A stretch of 64,000 nucleotides of DNA from contig NZ_ATZF01000017.1 of assembly GCF_000428065.1 (NCBI RefSeq), positions 20,328-84,327 of the forward strand, written 5' to 3'. The notes beneath the pieces were generated by a model. It had not been told where the DNA came from. It did no database searches and saw only the letters and a program-made list of their open reading frames with translations. This stretch comes from Shimazuella kribbensis DSM 45090. Its GTDB lineage: Bacteria > Bacillota > Bacilli > Thermoactinomycetales > Thermoactinomycetaceae. Below are positions 45,041 to 54,392 of the stretch, one piece after another. The position numbers and the translations under genes were made by a program. The stretch's first letter is position 1; each line of letters starts with the position of its first letter.

Positions 45041-45799
45041 ATGAATTTTTTTCGTAAATCGCTAACTACATTTGGAGTTGGCTCAGCGAAGGTGGATACG
45101 AGATTAGAGAAATCTACCTATATGCAAGGAGAAATTGTAAAAGGGAAAGTATACGTTTTTGGTGGTCAAGCAGAACAATTTGTAGATGAAATATACTTAT
45201 TTTTAAACGTACAGTATGAACTAGAAGGGAACTTATCGGAGTATATGGTTGAAAAAGTATTAATTACAGAACCATTTACGATAGGCCCGAATGAAGAAAG
45301 GCAATTTACATTTGATTTTCAATTGCCTTATGATTGTCCTGTTTCTACTTCTGGCGCACCTATTTATCTTCGTACTGGTCTGGATATCAAACTTGCTCGT
45401 GATCCCCAAGATGTAGATGGTATTGAAGTACTTCCTCATCCCTTTATCGATATTATTTTAGAAGCTATCGAAAGCAATAATTTTCGTTTATCCAAAGTCA
45501 CTTTTGATTTTGAACATCATTTTTCCCGTCATCCTTTTGTACAGATGTATCACTGTGTACCAACAAATGGAGCTGAGTTTAACTTAGATAGTGCTGCTTT
45601 TGTCTTTTTTGCACACCAAAACGAAGTAGAAGTAATCATGCATTTGGATAAAAAAGGAGATGATCTCTTTAGTTCGATGGAGGAAGCTTTTCAATTAGAT
45701 GAGAGATTAGGGCGCTTTATTGTTCAATTAGAAGATATTCATCAAGGGAAAAATTTCCTTGCAGATCGTATTAAAAAAGAGATTTTAAAAAATATATAG
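45041..45799 (+). CDS. Spo0M family protein (copy 2)
   Basis: 252 aa and the same plan as copy 1: VGSAKVDTRLEKSTYMQGEIVKGKVYV at the start, FTFDFQLPYDCPVSTSGAPIYLRTGLDIK in the middle, and an HPFVQMYHCVP strand. Clear divergence from copy 1 indicates an old duplication. Tandem Spo0M genes behind a pseudokinase gene suggest a shared process in development, which is inference. Confidence 0.9.
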   Translation: MNFFRKSLTTFGVGSAKVDTRLEKSTYMQGEIVKGKVYVFGGQAEQFVDEIYLFLNVQYELEGNLSEYMVEKVLITEPFTIGPNEERQFTFDFQLPYDCPVSTSGAPIYLRTGLDIKLARDPQDVDGIEVLPHPFIDIILEAIESNNFRLSKVTFDFEHHFSRHPFVQMYHCVPTNGAEFNLDSAAFVFFAHQNEVEVIMHLDKKGDDLFSSMEEAFQLDERLGRFIVQLEDIHQGKNFLADRIKKEILKNI

Positions 45800-45821
45800 T
45801 TAAAAAGAAGATATACCAAAC

Positions 45822-45850
45822 AAAGGACACCTATAGTGGGTGTCCTTTTA
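45822..45850 (+). terminator. Intrinsic terminator after the Spo0M pair
   Basis: AAAGGACACC/GGTGTCCTTT perfect 10-bp stem, followed by TTTAAAA. Confidence 0.8.
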
Positions 45851-45893
45851 AAATGAAATTTTGATTAATCCCTGACTGATATTGCTTCAAAAG

Positions 45894-46508
45894 TTATTTT
45901 GCTAATAAACCACCATCAATGATTAGTTCTGTACCTGTGACAAATTTAGATTCGTCCGATGCTAAATAAAGTACACCATAGGCAACATCTATAGGGTTTC
46001 CTAAGTAAGGAAGAAGTGTTTTTGATTCAAATTCTTATCTTCCTTCTTCTGTATCTAAAATAGGCTGAGTTAAAGGTGTGACCATCATACCTGGATGAAC
46101 TGAATTTACACGAATTTTATCAGTTGCATAGCTAACTGCTGCATTTTTTGAGAGTGCTCGAATTGCACCTTTCGATGTATTATATACTGCGAATCCATCT
46201 CCCGTTATACCAGTTACAGAAGAGATATTAACAATCGAACCTCCACCTCTTTTCTGCATTTCAGGGATTGCATATTTCATACCAAGGAATGTTCCAGTGG
46301 CATTACTATCCATCACTTTGTTCCAAATATCAAGTGATGTTTCTGTCAGGGAAAGAAACAAAGAAATACCTGCATTGTTAATGAGGACATCAAGCCGATC
46401 ATATGTGTCGATTGCTATTTGAATGGCAGTTTTCCAATCCTCTTCCAAACGCACGTCTTGCTTCAGCCCAATTGCATTATGACCATTATCGTTTATACCT
46501 TTTACCAT
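45894..46508 (-). pseudogene. Broken short-chain dehydrogenase/reductase gene
   Basis: The 5' end is missing: no GxxxGxG cofactor motif precedes residue 1. The remaining part shows LDVLINNAGIS, SIVNISSVTG, the catalytic YNTSKGA and VNSVHPGMM. At 46035 an in-frame TAA interrupts it. The same frame then continues 46 codons with the usual C-terminus (NPIDVAYGVLYLASDESKF, then TGTELIIDGG) to a TAA at 45894. Loss of both the cofactor site and continuity means it is not functional. Confidence 0.85.
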
Positions 46509-46725
46509 TCTATTGGATTTTCAAATACTAACTTTTACAAATTGTAAATATATTTATATTTTATTAAAATGAAAACTATTTGTACAGAAATGCTACTTCT
46601 ACTTGTAAAACTTTAATTTTCTTAAATTTTAAGTTTACAAGAATGAAATGCGTATTCACTTCTTAAATTGATTTGTAATTTTTGGAAATATAATTACAAA
46701 TGCAATCTATTAGACGAATCTTGTG
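46509..46725. other. AT-rich intergenic region
   Basis: An inverted repeat CTTGTAAAACTT / AAGTTTACAAG lies near 46599-46641. No start codon with a ribosome site, and no gene, is seen. Confidence 0.4.
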
Positions 46726-46754
46726 CCTACTCCTTAACTGAAGTAGGTTTTTTT
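46726..46754 (+). terminator. Orphan intrinsic terminator
   Basis: CCTACT/AGTAGG stem followed by seven T. No plus-strand gene precedes it within 900 bases, so it may end a small RNA or act as insulation before the efe promoter. Confidence 0.6.
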
Positions 46755-46791
46755 AGGTAAACATTAGAATTTTAAATTATGTTATTTCGCA

Positions 46792-46821
46792 TTGACAATG
46801 AGAATCGATATCAATGATAAT
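46792..46821 (+). promoter_or_regulatory. efe promoter with Fur box
   Basis: TTGACA (46792-46797), an 18-base spacer, GATAAT (46816-46821). The spacer contains TGAGAATCGATATCA (46799-46813), 12 of 15 matches by eye to the 7-1-7 Fur box TGATAAT-N-ATTATCA. Iron-loaded Fur would block polymerase here. Confidence 0.8.
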
Positions 46822-46864
46822 AAAAAAGACAAAATTCAAGATGTTGATAGGGAGAGAAAGACGA

Positions 46865-47716
46865 ATGTATGTTATTGGTAAAAGATTGTTAGTATTGGGA
46901 TTGGTATTTACCGTAGCAATAGGTTGTACACCAAAAGAAGATATTTCTGAGAAAAAACCAACGACTCAAACCCAAACAAAGCCAGACCCTGCTTTGCAAC
47001 AAGTCGTAAATGAATATAGAAAATTTGTTATCGAACAGATGGATCAATTAGTTCAACAGACCGAATTGTTCTCTCAAGCTATAAAAACAGGCGATCTGGA
47101 GAAAGCAAAACAGTTATATGCACCAACAAGGATGTATTATGAGCGTATTGAGCCAATTGCAGAGTCACTTGGTGACCTTGATCCCAAAATTGACGCTAGA
47201 GAAAATGATGTACCAGCAGCGAATTGGTCCGGTTTTCATAAATTAGAAAAAGCTCTGTGGCAAGAAAAGAATGTGAAAGGACAAGAGCTAGTAGCAGATC
47301 AGCTGTTAAAAGACGTGCAGTTTTTACGAGCTAAAGTAGAAACGGTCGAAATAGACCCTAATCTTTTGATTACTGGTTCTGTAGAGTTATTAAATGAAGT
47401 TTCCGCTAGTAAAGTTACAGGGGAAGAAGAGAGATACTCTCATACGGATTTATATGACTTTGTTGCTAATGTAGAAGGTTCAAAGGAAATTTTCGTCCAC
47501 TTAAAACCTCTTTTAGAGAAGAAAGATGCGAAATTAGCTACTGATATTGATGCGAAATTTACAGCACTCCAAAATGAATTGACGAAGTACAAAAAAGGTG
47601 ACGGCTATGTATTATATGGAGAGTTGAGAAAAGATCAAGTTAAAACATTATCTCAATTACTAGATGCACTTGCTGAACCACTATCTCGAATAGGCACGGT
47701 TGTGGGGGGAGTTTAA
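46865..47716 (+). CDS. efeM: EfeM-type iron-uptake lipoprotein (imelysin/M75 domain)
   Basis: 283 aa from the ATG at 46865 with a GGGAGAG site. Lipoprotein signal with VAIGC lipobox. The mature protein has the M75/EfeO fold with the metal motif HxxE seen as GFHKLEKALW. There is no cupredoxin domain, so it is the EfeM form. It delivers iron to the EfeU permease from outside the membrane. It is the first gene of efeM-efeB-efeU, and its stop overlaps efeB. Confidence 0.9.
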   Translation: MYVIGKRLLVLGLVFTVAIGCTPKEDISEKKPTTQTQTKPDPALQQVVNEYRKFVIEQMDQLVQQTELFSQAIKTGDLEKAKQLYAPTRMYYERIEPIAESLGDLDPKIDARENDVPAANWSGFHKLEKALWQEKNVKGQELVADQLLKDVQFLRAKVETVEIDPNLLITGSVELLNEVSASKVTGEEERYSHTDLYDFVANVEGSKEIFVHLKPLLEKKDAKLATDIDAKFTALQNELTKYKKGDGYVLYGELRKDQVKTLSQLLDALAEPLSRIGTVVGGV

Positions 47717-48984
47717 TGAAACAAGAAAAAGAGAATTTCTTCTCGGAGCCAATTAGTAGAAGAGATGTTTTAAAGCTAACAGGTGTGGGTGGGCTTGGAT
47801 TGATGCTTGGGACAAGCGGCACCTGGCTAGCAAGCAAAACATTACTGGCAAAACCTCAAGATCGAGCAAATATCGTTCCATTTCACGGAGAACACCAAGC
47901 TGGAATCATCACTCCAGCTCAAGATTTTGTTTGTTTTGCTGCTTTGGATATTGTTACTAGTAAATTATCAGACATAAAGGAATTATTTCGTGTATGGACG
48001 GATGCAGCAGCAAGGATGAGCACAGGTCAAACTGCTGGAGATGAATCGGGGGAAGCTCTTCTTCCTCCAACGGATACAGGTGAAGTAGTGGGTTTGTCTG
48101 CCTCTAGACTCACCATTACGTTTGGTGCAGGTTCTACTTTATTTCAAAAAGAAGGGATAGACCGTTTTGGAATTGCTTCTAAGCGTCCATCTAAGCTGAT
48201 AGATCTCCCATTATTTTCTGGAGATAATTTACAATCAGAGTGGTGTGGGGGTGACTTGTGTATTCAGGCATGTGCAGATGATCCTCAAGTTGCATTTCAT
48301 GCAGTCCGTAACTTGATTCGTATTGGTAGAGGGTTTGTAACAGTAAAGTGGATGCAATCCGGTTTCCAACGTACAAGTCAATCTGATCCCAAAAAAGGTA
48401 CTCCGCGTAACTTGCTGGGATTTAAAGATGGAACAGCAAATCCAAATGTTCATGATGTTCAGAAGATGAATCAAGTCGTGTGGTCACAAACATCCGATCA
48501 AACACCTTGGATGGTAAAGGGTAGTTATATGGTTGTAAGAAGAGTTCAATTTCGCGTAGAAGCTTGGGATCGAACAAATCTCCAAGAAGAAGAAAGTATA
48601 TTTGGACGCCATCGACAGAGTGGAGCACCTCTAGGGATGAAGGGTGAATTTGATAAGCTTGATTTAGAGAAGAAAAATCCAGATGGAACCTATGTTATTC
48701 CAGAAGATTCCCATGTGCGTCTAGCACGTGGCAATGGAAAAGCAGAAATTTTACGGCGTTCCTATTCCTATACAAATGGTTTGTTAGATAAAACAGGGCA
48801 GATAGATGCTGGTCTTCTCTTTATCTGTTTTCAACGAGATCCGAAGCGCCAATTTGTTCCTATGCAAACCCGTTTGGCAAATTCAGATCGTCTAAATGAA
48901 TATATTGTACATGTAGGGAGTGCTGTTTTTGCTTGTTTCCCAGGAGCAAAAAAAGGAGGATATATAGGAGGAACATTATTCTAA
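47716..48984 (+). CDS. efeB: Dyp-type peroxidase, Tat-exported (EfeB)
   Basis: 422 aa. Twin-arginine signal SRRDVLKLTG at residues 14-23 followed by a hydrophobic stretch. The heme peroxidase core shows the GFKDGTANP motif with the catalytic Asp and later FGRHRQSGAPLG. EfeB works outside the membrane, oxidising ferrous iron or heme for uptake by EfeU. Start and stop are joined to both neighbours by TAATG overlaps. Confidence 0.94.
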   Translation: MKQEKENFFSEPISRRDVLKLTGVGGLGLMLGTSGTWLASKTLLAKPQDRANIVPFHGEHQAGIITPAQDFVCFAALDIVTSKLSDIKELFRVWTDAAARMSTGQTAGDESGEALLPPTDTGEVVGLSASRLTITFGAGSTLFQKEGIDRFGIASKRPSKLIDLPLFSGDNLQSEWCGGDLCIQACADDPQVAFHAVRNLIRIGRGFVTVKWMQSGFQRTSQSDPKKGTPRNLLGFKDGTANPNVHDVQKMNQVVWSQTSDQTPWMVKGSYMVVRRVQFRVEAWDRTNLQEEESIFGRHRQSGAPLGMKGEFDKLDLEKKNPDGTYVIPEDSHVRLARGNGKAEILRRSYSYTNGLLDKTGQIDAGLLFICFQRDPKRQFVPMQTRLANSDRLNEYIVHVGSAVFACFPGAKKGGYIGGTLF

Positions 48985-50762
48985 TGATAGGAAATAAAAT
49001 TGGAAAACTTCTGTTGGTATGGATATGCATGTTATGTGTGAGTATTTTTCTATCTCCTATGGCGATGTATGCTGCTTCTACAGATCAGTTATTGATATTA
49101 ATGGGAGATGCACTAGCTAAAGCAGGAACAAAGAATTGGGCAGTGGTTCAATCGGATTTAAATAGTTATAAGCAAGAATGGGATGCACAAAAAAATCAAG
49201 CAAGTGAAGAGATTCGAGTAGAAATAGATCAAGCATGGTTGGAAGCTAACCATGCTATGGAAACCGCAAGTACCAATCCAAATAAAGCGTTTCAGTCCAT
49301 TTCTCGACTAGCTAAAGCAACAGATAAGTATATTACCAGTGCACAGCAAACAATAAAAAAGTCGGGAAAAGAAGAAGCAAAAGTTTTACTTTCAAGCATG
49401 CAAAAATGTTTGGATTATGCAAGTAAAAATCAGATGGCGAGAGCGAAAATATGTAATCAGCAATTTATGAATGAGTGGGCAAAGAATGAGATGCTTATCC
49501 GTAATGATTCATCAACAATTTACGGACAAGCAGAAACAAAGATGAGTTTGGTGCGTGTTTATGTACAAGCTGAACCAGTCAATCAAGCAAAGTTGATTCA
49601 ATCCATGCAAGAATTAATCCGTATACTACAAGAATATATAAACGGCTCTGTACAAACGGTGTCTACAAGCAAGGATACGTTACCTAGTGTGATTCAACAT
49701 TTGAAAAAGGCAAATCAATATATTTCATCTGGACAACCTACACAAGCAGCAGATCAGTTGCAATTATTTATTCAAAAATGGCCGAATGTGGAAGGCGTAG
49801 TTCAAGTGAAATCACCTGAATTGTATACACAAATTGAGAATCAGATGGCACAAGCATCTAGTTATCTACTTTCTAATCCCCCTCAAACAGAGAAAGCAGA
49901 CCAACTTATACAGATGATGATTGCATCATTGCAGAATATTCCGGGAAGCAGTAATTATACAGCTTGGGATGCTGGAATTGTGCTCCTGCGAGAAGGGTTA
50001 GAGGCAGTGTGTGTACTAGCCGCTTTGTTGGCATTCTTAAAGCATTCTAATAATCAAGAAAAGCGGAAATGGGTTTGGAGTGGAGCAATAACAGGGGTAT
50101 TGCTCAGCATTGGTATTGCTTATGGACTTCATGTATTTTTGACTACTATTTCTGCTGGAAGCACCCGTGAATTAATAGAAGGGATAACAGGAATTGTTGC
50201 CGTAATTATGATGATTACGGTAGGAGCATGGCTACATGCTCAATCCAATCTAAAAAACTGGAACAAATATGTAGGACAGAAAATGGGGTCTGCATTAGCT
50301 ACAGGAAGTTTATGGTCGCTATTTGCAGTGAGTTCATTGTCAGTGTTACGAGAAGGTGCGGAAACACTCATTTTTTATATGGGAATGGCTCCATCGATTG
50401 AAACCGATCAATTTATTTTAGGGATAGTGGTTTCAGCAGTTATTTTGATAATCATTGGTTTTGTTGTAGTAGTCATGGGAACCAAATTACCACTTCGACC
50501 CTTTTTTATAATAGCAGCCGCCTTTATCTATTATTTAACAATCAAGTTTATGGGACAGAGTATTCATTCGTTGCAAGTAGCTGATAAAATTTCATCCCAT
50601 CTGGTAGAGTGGATACCTACTATTAATTGGCTTGGAATATATCCAACTTGGGAATCTATATTAGGACAGCTGTTTGTTGTACTTATTACCATAGTATTGG
50701 TCATAGTGAATAAAATAAAAAACAATACAAGTAATTTAATGGTTAGTAGTGAAACAAAATAA
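48984..50762 (+). CDS. efeU: Ferrous iron permease EfeU (FTR1 family) with extracytoplasmic domain
   Basis: 592 aa from the ATG at 48984 that overlaps the efeB stop. A signal peptide is followed by about 310 extracytoplasmic residues of helical repeats. Seven helices follow from about 330, with the FTR1 iron motifs LREGLEAVCVLAALLAF and LREGAETLIFYMGM. The long N-terminal extension occurs in Bacillus YwbL-type proteins. It completes a three-part iron importer under Fur control. Confidence 0.93.
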   Translation: MIGNKIGKLLLVWICMLCVSIFLSPMAMYAASTDQLLILMGDALAKAGTKNWAVVQSDLNSYKQEWDAQKNQASEEIRVEIDQAWLEANHAMETASTNPNKAFQSISRLAKATDKYITSAQQTIKKSGKEEAKVLLSSMQKCLDYASKNQMARAKICNQQFMNEWAKNEMLIRNDSSTIYGQAETKMSLVRVYVQAEPVNQAKLIQSMQELIRILQEYINGSVQTVSTSKDTLPSVIQHLKKANQYISSGQPTQAADQLQLFIQKWPNVEGVVQVKSPELYTQIENQMAQASSYLLSNPPQTEKADQLIQMMIASLQNIPGSSNYTAWDAGIVLLREGLEAVCVLAALLAFLKHSNNQEKRKWVWSGAITGVLLSIGIAYGLHVFLTTISAGSTRELIEGITGIVAVIMMITVGAWLHAQSNLKNWNKYVGQKMGSALATGSLWSLFAVSSLSVLREGAETLIFYMGMAPSIETDQFILGIVVSAVILIIIGFVVVVMGTKLPLRPFFIIAAAFIYYLTIKFMGQSIHSLQVADKISSHLVEWIPTINWLGIYPTWESILGQLFVVLITIVLVIVNKIKNNTSNLMVSSETK

Positions 50763-50769
50763 AGAAAAG

Positions 50770-50799
50770 ACACCAAGTCATTCAGCTTGGTGTTTTTTT
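50770..50799 (+). terminator. Terminator of the efe operon
   Basis: ACACCAAG/CTTGGTGT stem (8 bp) followed by seven T. Confidence 0.85.
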
Positions 50800-50931
50800 A
50801 AGAATTGGATATACTAATTTGTCGATTTTTTGGAAAGATAATTGCAGAATTGTGAAATGTACTTTACAATAGTAAGTGATCTAATGTTCGTCTCTTTCGT
50901 AGGCGGACGTTTTTATGTGGAGGAAATAAGG

Positions 50932-51927
50932 ATGAATGCTATAGAAGCAGAAAAGCTAACAAAAGAATTTCAGATTTACCAAAGCAGAAAAGGTTTAACA
51001 GGTGCATTCCGCGATTTGTTCAATCGTAACTATCGGTCGATACGTGCCGTTAACGAAGTAAATATCAGCATTCCCAAAGGAGAAATGGTCGGATACATAG
51101 GTGAAAATGGTGCTGGAAAATCAACTACCATTAAAATGTTGACGGGTATTTTGCAGCCTTCTTCTGGTGAGCTAAAAGTGAATGGTTTTGACCCTCATAA
51201 TCAAAGGGAAGAATTTGTTAAAACGATAGGTGTTGTATTTGGACAGAGAAGTCAGTTATGGTGGGATATCGCGGTTCAAGAGTCGTTTACTCTCTTACAA
51301 AAAGTGTATCGAGTAGATAATAAAAAATTGCTAGATCGGATGATTGATGTTCTTAATATTGGAGAACTGCTCGATCAACCAGTACGTAAACTAAGTCTTG
51401 GTCAGCGGATGCGCTGTGAACTTGTGGCGTCACTCATACATCAACCATCCTTGTTATTTTTGGATGAGCCGACAATTGGTTTAGATGTACTGGTTAAGGA
51501 AAATATCCGTCAGTTTTTGAGGGAAATGAACCAAGAATTTGGTACTACCATTTTGTTGACGACTCATGATCTGACTGATATTGAGGCTTTATGCAGTCGA
51601 GTGATCATGTTAGATAAAGGAAATATTATTTACGATGGTGGGTTGACCCAATTAAAACAAGAGTGGGGAGAAGGGAAGAAAATTCATCTGGAGCTTGATC
51701 AAGAAGTTTCCTTGGAGCATTTGGGTAAAGTGACCGAGACTCTGCCTGTTTCATGGACGAAAAATGAGGCAAACGCGAAATTATTTACAGCACAACTTCA
51801 AGGTAACTCTATTACAGCTTCAGAAGTACTGTCCCTGTTGGTCACATCAGGAGTACCGATTCACGAAATGCAGATTCAAGAAGTGTCCACAGAGGAAATC
51901 GTGCGGAAGATTTATCAGGAGGGTTAA
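50932..51927 (+). CDS. ABC-2 transporter ATPase
   Basis: 331 aa from the ATG at 50932 with a GGAGGAAATAAGG site; a longer frame from 50842 is not supported. Walker A GENGAGKST, signature LSLGQRMR, Walker B LLFLDEPTIGLD, switch His in TTHDL. The N-terminal QIYQSRKGLTGAFRDLFNR insert is typical of the branch paired with two 260-residue permeases (COG4586/4587/3694 type). The substrate is unknown; relatives export drugs or lipids. It leads a three-gene operon. Confidence 0.92.
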   Translation: MNAIEAEKLTKEFQIYQSRKGLTGAFRDLFNRNYRSIRAVNEVNISIPKGEMVGYIGENGAGKSTTIKMLTGILQPSSGELKVNGFDPHNQREEFVKTIGVVFGQRSQLWWDIAVQESFTLLQKVYRVDNKKLLDRMIDVLNIGELLDQPVRKLSLGQRMRCELVASLIHQPSLLFLDEPTIGLDVLVKENIRQFLREMNQEFGTTILLTTHDLTDIEALCSRVIMLDKGNIIYDGGLTQLKQEWGEGKKIHLELDQEVSLEHLGKVTETLPVSWTKNEANAKLFTAQLQGNSITASEVLSLLVTSGVPIHEMQIQEVSTEEIVRKIYQEG

Positions 51928-51931
51928 TACA

Positions 51932-52726
51932 TTGTTAGCTATGTATAGAGAGGTAATCCGCATACGATTCCTAATGATGTTGGCTTACCGTGTTAATTAT
52001 TATAGTGGAATTATTATTTACAGTATCAATATTGGTGCATATGTCTTTTTGTGGCAAGCCGTCTATAGTGGCAAGCCTAGTTTAGAAGGTTTTAGTGTTA
52101 TCCAGATGTCTACTTACATTGCAATATCATGGATGGCTCGTGCTTTTTATTATAATAATTTAGATCGAGAGATAGCCGAAGAAATACGGGATGGGTCGGT
52201 TGCTATTCAAATTATACGGCCATACAATTATTTGATGGTAAAGGTTTTCCAAGGTTTTGGAGAGGGATTGTTTCGTTTATTGCTTTTTAGCATTCCAGGA
52301 ATGGTCATCGTTTCCTTTATTTATCCCATTCAGCTCACAACAGATCCAAGTGTATGGATTCAGTTTTTTATTAGTTTGTTATTTGGATTTATCGTGAATG
52401 TAGAAGTGAATTTAATTGTTGGTTTGTTTGCATTTTTCCTGCTTAATAACCAAGGTATTTTATGGGCAAAAAGGTTTTTGGTTGATCTTTTGTCAGGATT
52501 AATTATTCCCATTTCCTTTTTTCCAGAGGTATTTCAAAAAATATTCGCCTTTTTACCATTTCAAGCAATCAGTTATATTCCAAGTGTAACGTTGGTGAAA
52601 GGTTTGGACATTTCTAAATGGTTACCTGCTATGGGTATTCAATTTGCTTGGTCCATTATATTGGCCCTCCTTTGTTGGGGAATCTGGGTAAAAGCTCGTA
52701 AAACGTTAATCGTGCAAGGTGGTTGA
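51932..52726 (+). CDS. ABC-2 permease, subunit 1
   Basis: 264 aa from a TTG at 51932, 8 bases after AGGAGGG; the ATG at 51941 is too far from it. Six helices. Text such as YIAISWMARAFYYNNLDREIAEEIRDGSVAIQIIRPYN is the conserved cytoplasmic segment of this permease family (COG4587 type). It follows the ATPase by 4 bases and probably forms a heterodimer with the next product. Confidence 0.88.
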   Translation: MLAMYREVIRIRFLMMLAYRVNYYSGIIIYSINIGAYVFLWQAVYSGKPSLEGFSVIQMSTYIAISWMARAFYYNNLDREIAEEIRDGSVAIQIIRPYNYLMVKVFQGFGEGLFRLLLFSIPGMVIVSFIYPIQLTTDPSVWIQFFISLLFGFIVNVEVNLIVGLFAFFLLNNQGILWAKRFLVDLLSGLIIPISFFPEVFQKIFAFLPFQAISYIPSVTLVKGLDISKWLPAMGIQFAWSIILALLCWGIWVKARKTLIVQGG

Positions 52727-52727
52727 G

Positions 52728-53513
52728 ATGGCACAACTTCAAATTTTTACTCAATACTTAAAACAATACTTAAAAGCTAGATTGGCATACCGGCTTGATC
52801 TAGTAGTCAAATTTATAACGGATTTAATCTCCCAATCGTTTAATCTGATATTTATCCTTGTTGTTTTTGGACATACACAAACATTAGGAGGATGGAATCA
52901 ATCTGAGGTAGTTTTCATTTATGGGTATTTTCTTTTGCCATGGGCTATATTTGGTACATTTTTTAATTTATGGAGCTTTAATGATAAATACATCATCAAA
53001 GGTGAACTGGACAGAGTGCTGACAAGACCTGTTCATAGTTTGCTCCAAGTTATAATGGAGTCCATGACTCCAGAATCGTTACTTGGTGTAGTGACTGGTC
53101 TTATTGTAATGGGATATGGTGCATCCGGGTTAGATTTGCAATGGACATGGTATGATCCCATTCTACTCATTCTATTTACGATAGGTGGAGTATTGGTTTA
53201 TGCTGGTATATTCATTGCTTTAACCAGCATTAGTCTATATACCGATTCGAAGACAGATATTCAACCCATTGTATTTAATGTAAGTAACTACGGCCGTTAT
53301 CCAGTTAATATCTTCAATCGTATTGTTCAATTCGTTTTGACTTGGATGTTACCTTTTGCATTTGTAGGTTTTTATCCAGCTAGTTTTTTGCTGGATCGTG
53401 GTGATTGGCGGATCTATGCTTATCTTACCCCGGTCGTGGGAATCGTTTATTTCGCGATTGCTGTATTACTTTGGAATCGAGGAATTCGTCATTATCGTGG
53501 AGCAGGTAACTAA
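52728..53513 (+). CDS. ABC-2 permease, subunit 2
   Basis: 261 aa from the ATG at 52728 with AAGGTGG. Six helices, and the family segment NDKYIIKGELDRVLTRPVHSLLQVIMESM matches the corresponding part of subunit 1 (COG3694 type). A terminator stem overlaps its stop codon. Confidence 0.88.
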   Translation: MAQLQIFTQYLKQYLKARLAYRLDLVVKFITDLISQSFNLIFILVVFGHTQTLGGWNQSEVVFIYGYFLLPWAIFGTFFNLWSFNDKYIIKGELDRVLTRPVHSLLQVIMESMTPESLLGVVTGLIVMGYGASGLDLQWTWYDPILLILFTIGGVLVYAGIFIALTSISLYTDSKTDIQPIVFNVSNYGRYPVNIFNRIVQFVLTWMLPFAFVGFYPASFLLDRGDWRIYAYLTPVVGIVYFAIAVLLWNRGIRHYRGAGN

Positions 53514-53528
53514 CCTGCTCTATTTTTA
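53500..53528 (+). terminator. Terminator of the ABC-2 operon
   Basis: GAGCAGGT/ACCTGCTC around AACTA, with a TATTTTTA tail. The stop codon TAA is in the loop. Confidence 0.85.
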
Positions 53529-53564
53529 TTGATGAAAATTTGTTCCTGCCTACGTTAATAGAAA

Positions 53565-53879
53565 CTAATCTTCTGTGGGCTCATTAGAATGGTTATCATG
53601 CGGAGTATTTTCTTTGCCTAAATCGATAGATATGCCTTCTTCTTGTATGATTTTCTCAGCCAACTCTGTCATGTTTTCTCCATCACCATTTAGGCTTAAT
53701 CCTAGATTGAGCATTCCACTTAATGTCTGAATATTTAATTCTTGAATCTTATATTCCAATTTTTCTACTCTTATTGGCTTTAATTCTTCTATTTGCTTAC
53801 GCAAAGCTGCTTGTTCGGATTGCATCTTTTTTATCTCTTGATTTAAATATTCAAAGTAGTGCCAGTAAGGGTCATGCAT
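53565..53879 (-). CDS. GerPC-like spore germination protein
   Basis: 104 aa. An N-terminal coiled coil (MHDPYWHYFEYLNQEIKKMQ and following) leads into VEKLEYKIQELNIQTLSGMLNLGL, the characteristic GerPC text. Length is shorter than classical GerPC. GerP proteins sit in the spore coat and help germinants pass. It is divergent from the Hsp20 and GerPA/GerPB-like genes, unlike the single gerPABCDEF operon of Bacillus. Site AAGGGAG. Confidence 0.8.
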   Translation of the reverse strand: MHDPYWHYFEYLNQEIKKMQSEQAALRKQIEELKPIRVEKLEYKIQELNIQTLSGMLNLGLSLNGDGENMTELAEKIIQEEGISIDLGKENTPHDNHSNEPTED

Positions 53880-53987
53880 GAAATCATCTCCCTTCGTAAT
53901 ATGGTATTACTTTTAATATATGGAGTGACCATCTCATCTCATGACGCATAAAATAGGCTAACGACGGATAGAGGGGGAAGGGGAAAA

Positions 53988-54374
53988 ATGACAAAACCTG
54001 ATTTTTCTCAGGTTCACGAACTGGCTAGAGTATTTCTTGGAGAAGATTTTTTTCATGAGATGAGTCAGATTAGTAATGCTCCCTCCTCAGAACCACCTGT
54101 TGATGTGTATCACTCTCGTAATGAAGTTATTGTTGTCATGAACTTACCAGGAATGGAAAATGTCCATACATTAGATTTTCAAGTGGAGGATACAAACTTA
54201 ACAGTAAAGGGAAGTTTTGAGTCCCCGTATCAAGCGTATGAATCTTCCTTAACGGAGCGAAAACGTGGTGTGTTTGAAAGAACGATTCCACTTCGAGACA
54301 AAGTGTACAAAAAATATGAATCAGCTCGTTATAAGAAAGGTGTTTTGGAAATTCGTTACCGGAAACAACCTTGA
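53988..54374 (+). CDS. Hsp20/alpha-crystallin-like protein
   Basis: 128 aa. A variable N-terminus is followed by the alpha-crystallin core (about 38-128): VDVYHSRNEVIVVMNLPGME, DTNLTVKGSFES, FERTIPLRDKV and KGVLEIRYRK. It lacks a C-terminal I-x-I tail. Spore-coat-associated Hsp20 proteins (CotM/CotP/YocM type) are known in bacilli, and the GerP-like neighbours favour a spore role. GAGGGGGAAGGGG site. Confidence 0.85.
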   Translation: MTKPDFSQVHELARVFLGEDFFHEMSQISNAPSSEPPVDVYHSRNEVIVVMNLPGMENVHTLDFQVEDTNLTVKGSFESPYQAYESSLTERKRGVFERTIPLRDKVYKKYESARYKKGVLEIRYRKQP

Positions 54375-54392
54375 TGATTGGAGGAGGAGACG

